Assembly: GCA_964400625.1 (NCBI GenBank) | Contig: CAYNUS010000007.1 | Coordinates: forward strand, 1 to 64,000 | Source of the DNA: DYFX01 sp964400625 | GTDB lineage: Bacteria > Patescibacteriota > Patescibacteriia > SG8-24 > DYFX01 | Direction of reading: 5' to 3' | Length of the DNA stretch: 64,000 nucleotides | In this document: positions 43,339 to 51,690 of the stretch, in pieces | How positions within the stretch are numbered: the stretch's first letter is position 1 | Layout of the letters: every line of letters starts with the position of its first letter | Made by a program: the position numbers and the translations under genes | Notes under the pieces: generated by a model | Told to the model about the DNA's origin: nothing | What the model saw: the letters and a program-made list of their open reading frames with translations, nothing else | The model's database searches: none

Positions 43339-44613
43339 TCAGCCGTTCTTTTCCTGCCCGACCAGGAGCTCGGCGGCCCGTTCGGGCTCGGCCATGAGTT
43401 CCTTGACGACGCGATCCATCCGCATGCCGCGCGAGCCCTTCACGAGCAGGAGGTCGCCGGGACGGATGCGGTCCTGGAGGAATCGTCCGGCTTCCGCCGC
43501 GTCGTGCATGTGGAACACGCGACCCTCCGGCATGCCGGCGGCGCGCGCCGCCTCAGAGAGCGCGGAAGAGGCCGGACCGACGCCGATCAGGACGTCGAGG
43601 CCCGCTTCGGCGGCGGCCGCGCCCACGCGGCGATGCGAGGGCTCCGTGAGCGCGCCGAGCTCGAGCATGTCGCCGAGCGCGGCGAAACGCCGAGCGCCGC
43701 CTTCGAGCGGAAGCGCCCGGAAGGTGCGGAGCGCGAGCTCGGCGGCGCGCGGCGAGGAGTTGTAGGTGTCGTCCACGATGACGGTGCGCTTCACGCCCGG
43801 CAGGACGCGCAGGCGGCCGGGCGGCGGCTGGTATTCCGCGAGGCCGTACGGGATCGTCGCGGGATCGAGCCCGAAGGCCGTGCCGACCGCGGCGGCGGCC
43901 AACGCGGCGTACACGTTGCCTTCGCCGATGGCGTCGGAAAGGTTGGCCGGATAGCGGACGCCGTCGATCAGGAGATCGAAACGCGTGAAGACCGTCCCGA
44001 GCGCCGACTCGACCGCGACGCGTTCCGCGCGGACGCGGGCGCCCGGCCCGAAACCGTAGGAAATCGCGCGTTCACCGAGGCCTTCGCTCATCGGGGCCAC
44101 GCGCGGATCGTCGGCGTTCAGCACGGCCGTCCCGCGCTCCGCGACCGCCCGCACGATCGTCCCCTCTTCCTCCGCCACGCCGTCGAGGTCGCCGAGGAAT
44201 TCGGTGTGCTCCTCCGCCACGGCGGTCAGCACGGAGACGTCCGGCGGCGCGATCGCGGTCAGGTACGCCAAGTCGCCCGGATGATCCGTGGCCATCTCGA
44301 GCACGAGGACCTTGGGATACGCGCGCTCCGGACCGAACGCCAGCCGGTAGCCGCGCCAGAAGATGCCGAGCCAGGCGAAGGGCGAGCGTCCGCCCGTCTC
44401 CGCCTCGCCCAGGATCGTGAGCGGCACGCCGATCTCGTTGTTGTGGTTCTTGGAGCTGGCGCGCGTCGGGAAGGCGCGGCCGAGCACCGCGGCGACGGCG
44501 CGCGTCGTCGAGGTCTTGCCGACCGAACCGGCGACGGCGACGATGCGCGGGCGGTAGCGCGCGACGACGGCGCGGGCGAGGAAGGCCAGGAGGGCTTGCA
44601 CGTAGCGGAGCAT
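43339..44613 (-). CDS. murF: UDP-N-acetylmuramoyl-tripeptide--D-alanyl-D-alanine ligase
   Basis: A 424-residue Mur ligase. The ATP loop GSVGKTS (29-35) is followed by ASSKNHNNEIGVPLT, the typical MurF substrate segment, then DDTYNSSPRA and LGDMLELG. It adds D-Ala-D-Ala to the peptidoglycan precursor in the cytoplasm. The N-terminal substrate domain is short compared with E. coli MurF and begins with a hydrophobic stretch. It starts 2 bases after the PBP stop and is the last gene of a cell-wall run. Confidence 0.92.
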   Translation of the reverse strand: MLRYVQALLAFLARAVVARYRPRIVAVAGSVGKTSTTRAVAAVLGRAFPTRASSKNHNNEIGVPLTILGEAETGGRSPFAWLGIFWRGYRLAFGPERAYPKVLVLEMATDHPGDLAYLTAIAPPDVSVLTAVAEEHTEFLGDLDGVAEEEGTIVRAVAERGTAVLNADDPRVAPMSEGLGERAISYGFGPGARVRAERVAVESALGTVFTRFDLLIDGVRYPANLSDAIGEGNVYAALAAAAVGTAFGLDPATIPYGLAEYQPPPGRLRVLPGVKRTVIVDDTYNSSPRAAELALRTFRALPLEGGARRFAALGDMLELGALTEPSHRRVGAAAAEAGLDVLIGVGPASSALSEAARAAGMPEGRVFHMHDAAEAGRFLQDRIRPGDLLLVKGSRGMRMDRVVKELMAEPERAAELLVGQEKNG

Positions 44614-44614
44614 A

Positions 44615-46318
44615 TCAGTGGCGGGTAGGCGGGATCTGGTAGTAGTCGAGGAGGAACTTGGCGATGTCGCCGAAGAGCGGCGCCGCCGACGATTCGGCGA
44701 ACTGCACGTCCTTGGGACGGTCGATGCGCACGACCATGGCGAACTTCGGGTCGTCGATGGGGCCGTAGCCGGCGAAGGAGCCGATCGTGGCGCCGACCTC
44801 GTAGCCGGGACCGTCCTTGCGGGCGATCTGCGCGGTGCCGGTCTTGCCGCCGATCCAGTAGCCCGGGACGGCGGCCTTGGTCCCGTGCCCGCGCTCGACC
44901 ACCGCCGTCAGCATGCCGGAAACGAGCCGCGCGGTCCGTTCGGTGACGACCTGGCGCACGGCCTTCGGCGCGCGCTTCTCGACCGTGCCGTCGGCCTTGC
45001 GGATCTCCTCCACCACGTACGGCTTCATCATCATGCCGTCGTTGGCCAGCGCCGCATAGGCCACGGCCATCTGGAGCGCCGTCACCGTGATGCCTTGGCC
45101 GTAGGAGCCCGTGGCCGACCAGATGTCGCCCTTGCGCTCGAGCGGCTCGATGTCGCCGGCGGCTTCCGAATGGAGCTCCAGCCCAGGCTTCTGTCCGAAG
45201 CCGAAGTCGCGCACGTACTTGAGGAACGTCGGCGCGCCGAGGCGGTGGACCACCTCGACCATGCCGGTGTTGAGGGACTTGGTGATGACGTCCGTCATCG
45301 TCACGCGGCCGTGGGCCTTGAGGTCCGAGTTGCGGATGGTGAAGGGGCCGATCTTCACCTCGCCGGGATCGTCGAACGGCGTGTCCGGCGTGACGTCGCC
45401 GGTGTCGATGCCCGCCGCCATCGTGATGGGCTTGAAGATGGAGCCGGGTTCGTAGGCGTCGAAGGTCGCGGTGTCGTTGTACACGCCGATGTCGGCGACC
45501 TTGCCGTAGTCGTTCGGGTCGAACGTGGGCGCGTTGCAGAGCGCGATGACGGCGCCCGTCTCGGGCTCGATGATGACGACGCTCCCCCGTTCGGCGCCGT
45601 GCTTCGCCACCCACTCGTCGAGCTTGCGGCAGGCGACGTACTGCACGGTGCGGTCGATCGTGAGCACGAGGTCGACGCCGTCCTTGGCGGGCTCGATCGT
45701 GCGGTTGCCGATGGCGATGGCGCGGCCGCCCGGATCCTTCTCGGATTCGAGGTAGCCCTGCGCGCCGGCGAGCTCCTTGTCGAACCAGCCCTCGACGCCG
45801 TAGCGGCCGGTGCGTCCGCGTTCGCTTTCGCCGACGAAGCCGAGCAGCTGCGCCCCGGTCGTGCCTTCGGGATAGAAGCGGAAATCCTCCTCGGAAAAGC
45901 CGATGCCGGGAAGCTTCAGCGCCTCGATCCTGCCGCGCGTCTCGTCGTCGAGCCTGCGCGCCAGGACGCGGTAGCGCTCCTCCTTGTTCGAAAGCTTGGC
46001 CGCGAGGTCCGATGCCTCGGCGCCCAGGATCGGCGCGAGCGCCTTCGCCGCTTCGGAAGCGTCCTCCAGCCGGAACGGTTCGGCGTACAGGAGGTTCAGC
46101 GTGCGGTTGGTGGCCAGGAGGTACTCCTTGTCCCCGGCGGCGCGGTCGCGCGCGTAGATCTTGCCGCGCTGGGGGAAGAGATGCCGGAACAGGTCATGCT
46201 GGCCTTCGGCGAGCGCGACGTAGAAGCCGTTCTCGAGCACCTGGATGCGGAAGAGCTGGACGAGGACGATGAGTCCGAACGCGAAAAAGCCCAAGCGGAT
46301 GACGCGCAGGCGGCTCAT
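44615..46318 (-). CDS. penicillin-binding transpeptidase (FtsI/PBP2 type)
   Basis: A 567-residue class B PBP. An N-terminal membrane anchor (about 8-25), a dimerisation domain starting with RGKIYARD, and the transpeptidase domain with SxxK in PGSIFKP (about 291), SLN, and KTGTA (about 491) are seen. It cross-links peptidoglycan at the septum or during elongation. It overlaps the upstream Ca-repeat protein gene by 4 bases and is followed by murF after 1 base, so the three form one operon. Confidence 0.93.
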   Translation of the reverse strand: MSRLRVIRLGFFAFGLIVLVQLFRIQVLENGFYVALAEGQHDLFRHLFPQRGKIYARDRAAGDKEYLLATNRTLNLLYAEPFRLEDASEAAKALAPILGAEASDLAAKLSNKEERYRVLARRLDDETRGRIEALKLPGIGFSEEDFRFYPEGTTGAQLLGFVGESERGRTGRYGVEGWFDKELAGAQGYLESEKDPGGRAIAIGNRTIEPAKDGVDLVLTIDRTVQYVACRKLDEWVAKHGAERGSVVIIEPETGAVIALCNAPTFDPNDYGKVADIGVYNDTATFDAYEPGSIFKPITMAAGIDTGDVTPDTPFDDPGEVKIGPFTIRNSDLKAHGRVTMTDVITKSLNTGMVEVVHRLGAPTFLKYVRDFGFGQKPGLELHSEAAGDIEPLERKGDIWSATGSYGQGITVTALQMAVAYAALANDGMMMKPYVVEEIRKADGTVEKRAPKAVRQVVTERTARLVSGMLTAVVERGHGTKAAVPGYWIGGKTGTAQIARKDGPGYEVGATIGSFAGYGPIDDPKFAMVVRIDRPKDVQFAESSAAPLFGDIAKFLLDYYQIPPTRH

Positions 46319-47508
46319 AGCCCGAATCCGAACAGCGCGCCCGGGCCGACGGGATCCATCCCCTTCGAAACTTCAAGTCCGTCCGTCCAGCCGTCAGCGT
46401 CGGTGTCGGGGTTCCACGCGTCCGATCCGTAGAAGAATTCCTGGCCGTCCGACAATCCGTCGGCGTCGCTGTCCGACTGCATGACCGCCTCGCCCGGCGC
46501 CGGAAGGGCCGCCGGCGTCTTCGGAGCGTCCGCCTCGGCATCGGCCTCCGCCTCTGCGGCGCGATCGTCGGCGAGGCTGAGGCGCTTGGCGAAGTTCGGG
46601 CCCAGGACGCGTTCGAGTTCCTCCGCTTGCGGCACCTCCACGTTCACGGGTTCGCCGTAGCGCGAGAACGTCATCATGCCGCCCACGGCTCCGGAGGAGA
46701 CGTCGCCGTCGAGCGCGCTCACGAGCTCGACCTTCAGGAACTTGCCGCGGCGCTTGTCGACCCAGACTTCGCCGACGGGCTGGCCCCAGCGCACGACCTC
46801 GGCCGTGACGACGAGGACGTCATCCGCCTGGATGGGCACGCCGGTCTTGAGTTCGCGCAGCTTCAGCATGAGCGCCGAGACGGCGTCCATGTTGAGTTCG
46901 ACGGCGTAGTGGCGCGCCTTCACGTCGCCGACCTTCGCGTCGGGGAGCTTCTCGGTGACGCGGAAGAGGTCGACGTCGGTGAACGCGATGGCCATGGCCG
47001 TGAGGCCCGCGATGTCGAGCGGACGCTCCTCGAGCTCGCGTTCGTCCGGCGGCAGGAGGAAGTCGAGGAACGAACGGCCGGAAACGACCCAGCGTTCGCG
47101 CAGGCGCTCGGCGAGATCGTCCGACAGGCCGCCGGTCCGCTCCAGCCTGAGGTAATGCCGGCCCGCCTTCCTGCGGCTTTCGCCCGAAAGCACGACGGGC
47201 TCGTCCGAAGACGCCTGCTGGCTGAGCGCGAACGTCGTGCGCGAGGACGGATCGAGCGGGACCGAGAAATCCATGTCGGTGCGCATGACGATGTCGACGC
47301 CCGTCGCGGCCGCCACGATGACGCCGGAGGTATCGCCCGGCGGCTGGACGACGCGCCCTTCGAGATCGACGCGCATCGCGTCTTCGGTCACGATCTTGCG
47401 CTGGGCCTTGCGGAGCACGGCCTGCGGATCGGGGTCGAGCAGGAAGAGCGCCGCCGCCGCGATGGCGGCGAGGCCGAGTCCTCCGAAGATGATCGCGCGT
47501 TTAGACAT
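46315..47508 (-). CDS. anchored protein with Ca2+-binding (thrombospondin type 3-like) repeats
   Basis: A 397-residue protein with an N-terminal transmembrane anchor (about 5-24), a large extracytoplasmic domain of alternating beta strands (about 30-300), an acidic linker, and a C-terminal pair of Asp-rich calcium loops: DSDADGLSDGQE and DTDADGWTDGLE. It sits between rarA and a PBP gene with overlaps on both sides (8 and 4 bases), which points to a role in the cell wall or division site. The main domain is unrecognised. Confidence 0.7.
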   Translation of the reverse strand: MSKRAIIFGGLGLAAIAAAALFLLDPDPQAVLRKAQRKIVTEDAMRVDLEGRVVQPPGDTSGVIVAAATGVDIVMRTDMDFSVPLDPSSRTTFALSQQASSDEPVVLSGESRRKAGRHYLRLERTGGLSDDLAERLRERWVVSGRSFLDFLLPPDERELEERPLDIAGLTAMAIAFTDVDLFRVTEKLPDAKVGDVKARHYAVELNMDAVSALMLKLRELKTGVPIQADDVLVVTAEVVRWGQPVGEVWVDKRRGKFLKVELVSALDGDVSSGAVGGMMTFSRYGEPVNVEVPQAEELERVLGPNFAKRLSLADDRAAEAEADAEADAPKTPAALPAPGEAVMQSDSDADGLSDGQEFFYGSDAWNPDTDADGWTDGLEVSKGMDPVGPGALFGFGL

Positions 47509-48763
47509 CGAGGTATTTCCTGCCCTTCAGCGATTCGGGAAGATACGCCTGGTCGACCGGTTCCTTGAAATCCGGATTGTACTTGTAGCCCTTGCCGTAT
47601 CCGACGCTCTTCATGAGCTTCGTCGGCGCGTTGCGGAGATGGAGCGGCACGCCCTCGTTCGGGAACGCGCGGATGTCCGACTGGACCTTCGCGTAGCCGG
47701 CGTAGAGCGCGTTCGATTTCGGCGCGCGGGCGCAATACGCGACGGCTTGCGCCAAGATGACGTCGCACTCCGGCATGCCGATCTGATGGCACGCCTGATA
47801 CGCGGCCACGCACTGCACGAGCGCCTGCGGATCGGCGAGACCGATGTCCTCCGAAGCGAAGCGCACGACGCGCCGCGCGACGTAGAGCGGGTCCTCCCCC
47901 GCCTCGAGCATCCGCCCGAGCCAGTAGAGCGCCGCGTCGGCGTCGGAGCCGCGCATCGACTTATGGAGCGCCGAGATGATGTTGTAATGCTCCTCCCCCT
48001 GGCGGTCGTACAGGAGGTGGTTCTTCTGAAGCGTCTTGGCGAGCGCTTCCTTCTTCAAGTGTACCACGCCTTTCGCGTCCGGCCGAACGCTGCGGAGCCC
48101 CAGTTCCAGGCCGTTCAAGGCCGAACGGGCATCCCCGTTGGCGACGGCCGCCAGATAGCTCAAGGCATCCTTGCCGGCCTTGATCTTATAGGGATAGGCC
48201 TCGCGCTTGCGGACGAGTTCCAGCGCCCGTTCAAGGACGCTCTGGATGGCTTCCGCCGTCAGCGCCTTCAGGATGAAGACGCGCGAACGCGACAAGAGCG
48301 CCGAGTTCACTTCGAAGGAAGGATTCTCGGTGGTGGCGCCGATGAGCGTGACGGTGCCGTCCTCGACGTGCGGCAGGAAGGCGTCCTGCTGCGCCTTGTT
48401 CCAACGGTGGATCTCGTCGATGAAGACGATCGTGCGCTCGCCGTGGAGGATGCGCCGCTCCCTGGCTTCCTCGACCGCCTTCTTGAGGTCCGCGATGCCG
48501 GAGGTGGTGGCCGAGAGCGGCGTGAAGCGCGCCTTCGTCATCCGCGCGACGATGCGCGCGAGCGTCGTCTTGCCCACGCCGGGCGGCCCCCAGAGGATCA
48601 TCGAGGGGATGGCGTCCAATTCCAAGAGCGTGCGGAGCGGGGAACCCGGCCCCACCAGCTCGTCCTGCCCGATGAAATCGTCGAGCGAGGCCGGACGCAT
48701 CAGCTCCGCGAGCGGCGCCTGCTTCCGGTTTTCCACCTTGTCCTTGAGGTCGAAGAGGTCCAT
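47501..48763 (-). CDS. rarA: replication-associated recombination protein A (RarA/MgsA)
   Basis: A 420-residue AAA+ ATPase acting at stalled replication forks. The N terminus LAELMRPASLDDFIGQDEL, Walker A GPPGVGKT (59-66), Walker B IVFIDEIHRWNK, and the C-terminal MgsA segment (ALYWLGRMLEAGEDPLYVARR) are diagnostic. A TAAGAT box lies 6 nt before the ATG, suggesting a leaderless message. It overlaps the next gene by 8 bases and so heads the rarA-(Ca-repeat)-PBP-murF operon. Confidence 0.95.
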   Translation of the reverse strand: MDLFDLKDKVENRKQAPLAELMRPASLDDFIGQDELVGPGSPLRTLLELDAIPSMILWGPPGVGKTTLARIVARMTKARFTPLSATTSGIADLKKAVEEARERRILHGERTIVFIDEIHRWNKAQQDAFLPHVEDGTVTLIGATTENPSFEVNSALLSRSRVFILKALTAEAIQSVLERALELVRKREAYPYKIKAGKDALSYLAAVANGDARSALNGLELGLRSVRPDAKGVVHLKKEALAKTLQKNHLLYDRQGEEHYNIISALHKSMRGSDADAALYWLGRMLEAGEDPLYVARRVVRFASEDIGLADPQALVQCVAAYQACHQIGMPECDVILAQAVAYCARAPKSNALYAGYAKVQSDIRAFPNEGVPLHLRNAPTKLMKSVGYGKGYKYNPDFKEPVDQAYLPESLKGRKYLDV

Positions 48764-48804
48764 GAACGCATCTTACACGAACGGGAAGCGAACGCGTCAA
48801 ACGC

Positions 48805-48936
48805 GAAACTCCCCGGCTGCACGGGGAGTTTTCGCACGGATTTCCCCAAAAGGAACACTGACCTGTCCTTTTGGGCGAAGCGATGGGGCAGTCCTCACGT
48901 GCGTCCGGAACAGCCGGGAGGCCGGAACCGATATCC
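48805..48936 (-). ncRNA. candidate structured small RNA upstream of rarA
   Basis: The 190-bp gap before rarA has no open frame of note. On the minus strand an extended -10 box TGCTATCAT (48950-48942) could start an RNA near 48935. It would contain a 10-bp stem CCCAAAAGGA/TCCTTTTGGG (48845-48854, 48866-48875), flanking CGCACG/CGTGCG, and end at a hairpin AACTCCCC/GGGGAGTT (48807-48830). It matches no RNA family I recognise; it could instead be the rarA leader. Confidence 0.35.
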
Positions 48937-48952
48937 CGTCCATGATAGCACG

Positions 48953-48979
48953 AAAAAAGCCTGACCGGTGAGGTCAGGC
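48953..48979 (-). terminator. terminator of the 143-aa gene
   Basis: 8-bp stem GCCTGACC/GGTCAGGC overlapping the stop codon, then T6 on the minus strand. Confidence 0.85.
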
Positions 48980-49405
48980 CGAGCCGGCGAAGCCGGACAG
49001 GCGGCCTCCGTAGAGGAGGCCGTCGGAGCCGTCGAGCGTCTCGCGCCAGTCGAGGGCGTCCTTCACGCCCGCAGGCAGCGTGCGCCCGATGTCCGCGAGG
49101 AAGCGGCGCCAGGGAGCGTTGATGAAGTGCTCGTAGGCCTCGTGCGGCTTGCCGCGCGCGTCGCCGACGGGGCGGTAGATGCGGTCGGGCGAGACGAGCT
49201 TCCGCCACCAGGCGTCCATGGGACGGAAGAGCGGCAGGACGGTGCAGACGTAGACGTCATGCCCCATCGCGAGCGCGCGCTCGAGCTTGCCCGTCGACCA
49301 GGCCTTGTGCCCGTGGACGGGACACGGATCCTCGTAGACGGGCGGCTGGCCCGGATACATCGGGCGTTCCGAAAAGATGGCGGTGGTTCCGAACACGACG
49401 ATCAT
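48974..49405 (-). CDS. 143-aa hypothetical protein
   Basis: A 143-residue soluble protein that begins MIVVFGTTAIF and has a C-P-V-H-G-H segment near residue 30 followed by a helical, Trp-rich middle. Start is the ATG at 49405, with AAGGAGG 4 bases upstream; the longer frame lacks a signal. It has its own strong promoter (49436-49464) and terminator. No family recognised. Confidence 0.65.
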   Translation of the reverse strand: MIVVFGTTAIFSERPMYPGQPPVYEDPCPVHGHKAWSTGKLERALAMGHDVYVCTVLPLFRPMDAWWRKLVSPDRIYRPVGDARGKPHEAYEHFINAPWRRFLADIGRTLPAGVKDALDWRETLDGSDGLLYGGRLSGFAGSA

Positions 49406-49435
49406 GGGGCCTCCTTGGACAAGGACCGACCGTGC

Positions 49436-49464
49436 AAAGTACCTGAAAACAGGCCTCCTGTCAA
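49436..49464 (-). promoter_or_regulatory. promoter of the 143-aa gene
   Basis: Minus strand: TTGACA (49464-49459), 17 bp, TACTTT (49441-49436). The spacer contains the small palindrome CCTGAAAACAGG. Confidence 0.8.
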
Positions 49465-49479
49465 CCTTCCTCCCCTCCC

Positions 49480-49508
49480 TTGCCAAACCGCCGTGCGTCG
49501 TGTAAAGT
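49480..49508 (+). promoter_or_regulatory. tRNA-Pro promoter
   Basis: TTGCCA (49480-49485), 17 bp, TAAAGT (49503-49508), 14 bp before the tRNA. Confidence 0.8.
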
Positions 49509-49522
49509 AGGCACGTTCCCGT

Positions 49523-49597
49523 CGGAATGTAGCTCAGCGGTAGAGCGCTCGCTTCGGGTGCGAGAGGCCGCAGGTTCAATCCCTGTCATTCCGACCA
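49523..49597 (+). tRNA. tRNA-Pro (anticodon CGG)
   Basis: Acceptor CGGAATG/CATTCCG, D-arm GCTC/GAGC, anticodon stem CTCGC/GCGAG with loop TTCGGGT (anticodon CGG, CCG codons), T-loop TTCAATC, discriminator A, encoded CCA. Confidence 0.95.
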
Positions 49598-49602
49598 TGA
49601 TG

Positions 49603-49628
49603 AAACCGCGCTTACGGCGCGGTTTTTT
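49603..49628 (+). terminator. terminator after tRNA-Pro
   Basis: 7-bp stem ACCGCGC/GCGCGGT, 5-nt loop, T6. Confidence 0.85.
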
Positions 49629-49659
49629 CGTACTACCGCGCCGCGCGCGATTCCTGTAT

Positions 49660-49675
49660 CCTCCTGCGCAGGAGG
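49660..49675 (+). promoter_or_regulatory. palindrome enclosing the ribosome binding site
   Basis: CCTCCTGCGCAGGAGG is a perfect 16-bp palindrome whose right half contains the AGGAGG of the next gene. A hairpin in the mRNA could hide the ribosome binding site. Confidence 0.5.
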
Positions 49676-49680
49676 TTCCC

Positions 49681-50022
49681 GTGAAACGCATCCTCGTCCT
49701 TTCCGCGCTCTCCCTCGCGCTCGCCGCCTGCGGCCCCGCGTACGTCTCGGTCGGTCCGGCCGCGCCGGCGACGCCGGGCTACGTCTACACCTACGCCGAC
49801 GGCGGCTGCTGGGCCGACGACCTCTGGTACGCCTCGTGCCCCTGGCTCGTCGGACCGCGGTACGGCTACTACTACAGCTACCGCTCGCAGTGGTACTGGC
49901 AGCCGCGCGCCGTCTGGCGCGACCGCCGCGCCCCTCCGCCGCGCGTGCGCCCCTCCTACCCGCCCTCGCGCCACGACAAGGTCCCGCCGCCGCGCGTGCG
50001 CGACCATCGCCGCCGCCGCTGA
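49681..50022 (+). CDS. small Tyr/Trp/Arg-rich lipoprotein
   Basis: A 113-residue protein starting at GTG 49681, 5 bases after AGGAGG. The signal peptide ends in the lipobox LALAAC (Cys17). The mature part is rich in Tyr and Trp (YGYYYSYRSQWYWQP) and ends in an Arg/Pro-rich tail (PPPRVR twice, then HRRRR). It is probably a surface lipoprotein that binds nucleic acid, glycan or wall. Family unknown. Confidence 0.7.
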   Translation: MKRILVLSALSLALAACGPAYVSVGPAAPATPGYVYTYADGGCWADDLWYASCPWLVGPRYGYYYSYRSQWYWQPRAVWRDRRAPPPRVRPSYPPSRHDKVPPPRVRDHRRRR

Positions 50023-50043
50023 CCGCTTCCGAGCGGTCTTTTT
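50021..50043 (+). terminator. terminator after lipoprotein gene
   Basis: 7-bp stem GACCGCT/AGCGGTC, 4-nt loop, T5; it starts at the stop codon. Confidence 0.8.
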
Positions 50044-50050
50044 CGTCCTT

Positions 50051-50079
50051 TTGACTTTCCGAAGCCGCCGTCCTAAGGT
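50051..50079 (+). promoter_or_regulatory. promoter of the 158-aa gene
   Basis: TTGACT (50051-50056), 17 bp, TAAGGT (50074-50079), 17 bp before the ATG. Confidence 0.8.
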
Positions 50080-50096
50080 GGACCGGTGAGGCACGC

Positions 50097-50573
50097 ATGG
50101 ACCTTTCATCGCAGGAAACCCTGCAACAGCTGCTCCTTCGGCTGACGGACCCCGAACTGTCGTCCGAAACGCATGCGGCGGCCGCCGCGCGCATCCGGGA
50201 ACGGTTCCCCATCGAGGACTGGTCCGACGAATACGCGCACATCGTCTGCCACGGACTCGTCGACGACGGGCTCATCGCGTTCATCCTGCGGATCCTGTAC
50301 GTCCAGGCGTGCAGGGACCCCGACGACCCGGAGCCGAAGGAGGCGTTCCTGAAGGTCATGGCCGGACGCTCGCGGTCGCGCGAGCTGCGGACGCAGGCGT
50401 TCCTGCATCTGCTCCTCCTGGACATCGACCTCGCCGAACGCGCCGCCGCGGCGTCGATGCCGGAGATGGCCGCGCTCGCGGCCGTCGAACGACGCTATCC
50501 CACCATCCGCCGCCTCGACGATCCTGTCGACGCGGCCTTCGAAGAAGCGACGCTGAAGCTGCTGTTCCATTGA
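50097..50573 (+). CDS. 158-aa helical protein of unknown function
   Basis: A 158-residue all-helical acidic protein without membrane segment. Helices with Leu periodicity (TLQQLLLRLTDPEL, GLIAFILRILYVQ, AFLHLLLLDIDLAERA) suggest an alpha-solenoid or HEAT-like bundle. GAGG lies 6 bases before the ATG. It is followed after 18 bases by a membrane protein gene, likely the same transcript. No family recognised. Confidence 0.65.
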   Translation: MDLSSQETLQQLLLRLTDPELSSETHAAAAARIRERFPIEDWSDEYAHIVCHGLVDDGLIAFILRILYVQACRDPDDPEPKEAFLKVMAGRSRSRELRTQAFLHLLLLDIDLAERAAAASMPEMAALAAVERRYPTIRRLDDPVDAAFEEATLKLLFH

Positions 50574-50591
50574 AACGAAAAGGAGGCCGCC

Positions 50592-51005
50592 GTGCCGAAG
50601 ACCAAGAGCCACGCGAACCTGTTCCAGTACGTCCTGACCGCCGCGCTCATGCTGTTCCGCTGGGGCGCGCAGCGCCTCTGGAACATCGCGACCTTCTGGT
50701 CGAAGGAGCGGAAGAAGCCGCTCCCCGACCGGCAGAAGATCGACCGCCAGAAGGCCGTCGCCGGCCTGCTCGCGATCGCCATCGCGATCGGCGGCACGGC
50801 GCTCTTCATCTGGAAGGGGCTCAGCGCCGCCTTCTCGATGTCCGCCGCGTTCATCGACCGCCAGACGGCGCTGTACGTCGGCGCCGCGCTCCTCATCCTC
50901 GGGCTCCAGATCGTCCGCCTCGCGCCGCAGCGCCGGAAGATCGGCCTCGTCCTCGCCGCCCTCGGCGCGCTCCTCGTCGCCTACGGCCTCGGCTACCTCG
51001 GATGA
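50592..51005 (+). CDS. 137-aa membrane protein of unknown function
   Basis: A 137-residue protein starting at GTG 50592 after AGGAGG. An amphipathic, basic N terminus (about 1-50) is followed by three hydrophobic helices (about 55-75, 90-107, 115-135). It ends the two-gene unit begun at 50097. No family recognised. Confidence 0.65.
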   Translation: MPKTKSHANLFQYVLTAALMLFRWGAQRLWNIATFWSKERKKPLPDRQKIDRQKAVAGLLAIAIAIGGTALFIWKGLSAAFSMSAAFIDRQTALYVGAALLILGLQIVRLAPQRRKIGLVLAALGALLVAYGLGYLG

Positions 51006-51009
51006 CGCA

Positions 51010-51036
51010 AGACCCTCCATCATGGAGGGTCTTTTT
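51010..51036 (+). terminator. terminator after the 137-aa gene
   Basis: 8-bp stem GACCCTCC/GGAGGGTC, 5-nt loop, T5. Confidence 0.85.
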
Positions 51037-51076
51037 CGTTTCCCAGGTTCCCGCTTTCGCCGGAACCGCGGGAGGG

Positions 51077-51643
51077 CTAGAACGGCATCGTGAGGTTGAT
51101 GGGGTTCGGCTTGGCGTCGGGCTTCCGGAAATCCACCTTCACCGGCTTCTTCACGCCGGCGCGGTCCTCGTAGAAGATCTCGCCGTGCTTGAGGCCGTAG
51201 TCGTAGACCTCCTTCGTGACCTTCACGTCCTGCAGGCAGTACGCGCGCAGCTTGTCGATCTCGCCTTTCCGGAAATACTCGAGGGCCTGCAGGCCGTGGC
51301 CCGTCTTGCCGGCACCGATCGTCGCCTGCGCGACGCTGTCGAGCTTCAGGCGGAAGCCCAGGCGCGCGTAGATGACCTCGAGGAGGTCGAGGCTCGGGAA
51401 CGTCAGGAAGTCGCCGGGGTAATAGCTGTTCATCACCGGGTAATCGAACCCTTTCGTGTTGTAGCCGATGATGCGTTCCGCGCGTTCGAGCCGAGGCCAG
51501 AGGCTCGGCAGCTCGTGCTCGAGGTAGCTCGCGTATTCGTCGGTCTCGTAATAATACACGCCGATCAGCGTGATCTTCGGCATGGCGTTGTTGGGGCCGA
51601 TGAGACCGTCCGTCTCGATGTCGAGCACGACTTCCTTGGACAT
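51077..51643 (-). CDS. RNase H-like 3'-5' exonuclease
   Basis: A 188-residue DEDD-type exonuclease domain. VVLDIETDG at residues 5-13 gives Exo I (DxE), YNTKGFDYPVM gives Exo II, and the YCLQDVKVT segment provides the final Asp. Sequence style matches predicted PolB-like exonuclease domains that act alone. It may trim DNA or RNA 3' ends. Start is ATG 51643. It lies just downstream of the prepilin genes on the same strand but probably has a separate function. Confidence 0.8.
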   Translation of the reverse strand: MSKEVVLDIETDGLIGPNNAMPKITLIGVYYYETDEYASYLEHELPSLWPRLERAERIIGYNTKGFDYPVMNSYYPGDFLTFPSLDLLEVIYARLGFRLKLDSVAQATIGAGKTGHGLQALEYFRKGEIDKLRAYCLQDVKVTKEVYDYGLKHGEIFYEDRAGVKKPVKVDFRKPDAKPNPINLTMPF

Positions 51644-51690
51644 AGGCGAACGCAAAAGGGGGCGGCTCCCCCTTCCGCGGCTACGGTGGA

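Noticed and set aside
48805..48936. Signal recognition particle RNA or 6S RNA
   Set aside because: The conserved SRP loop motif and a 6S-like long central bubble could not be found; kept only as an unassigned candidate.
51037..51076. Short stretch resembling common intergenic repeats (CCCGCTTTCGCCGGAA)
   Set aside because: Only one arm is visible, and it is too short to call a repeat copy.
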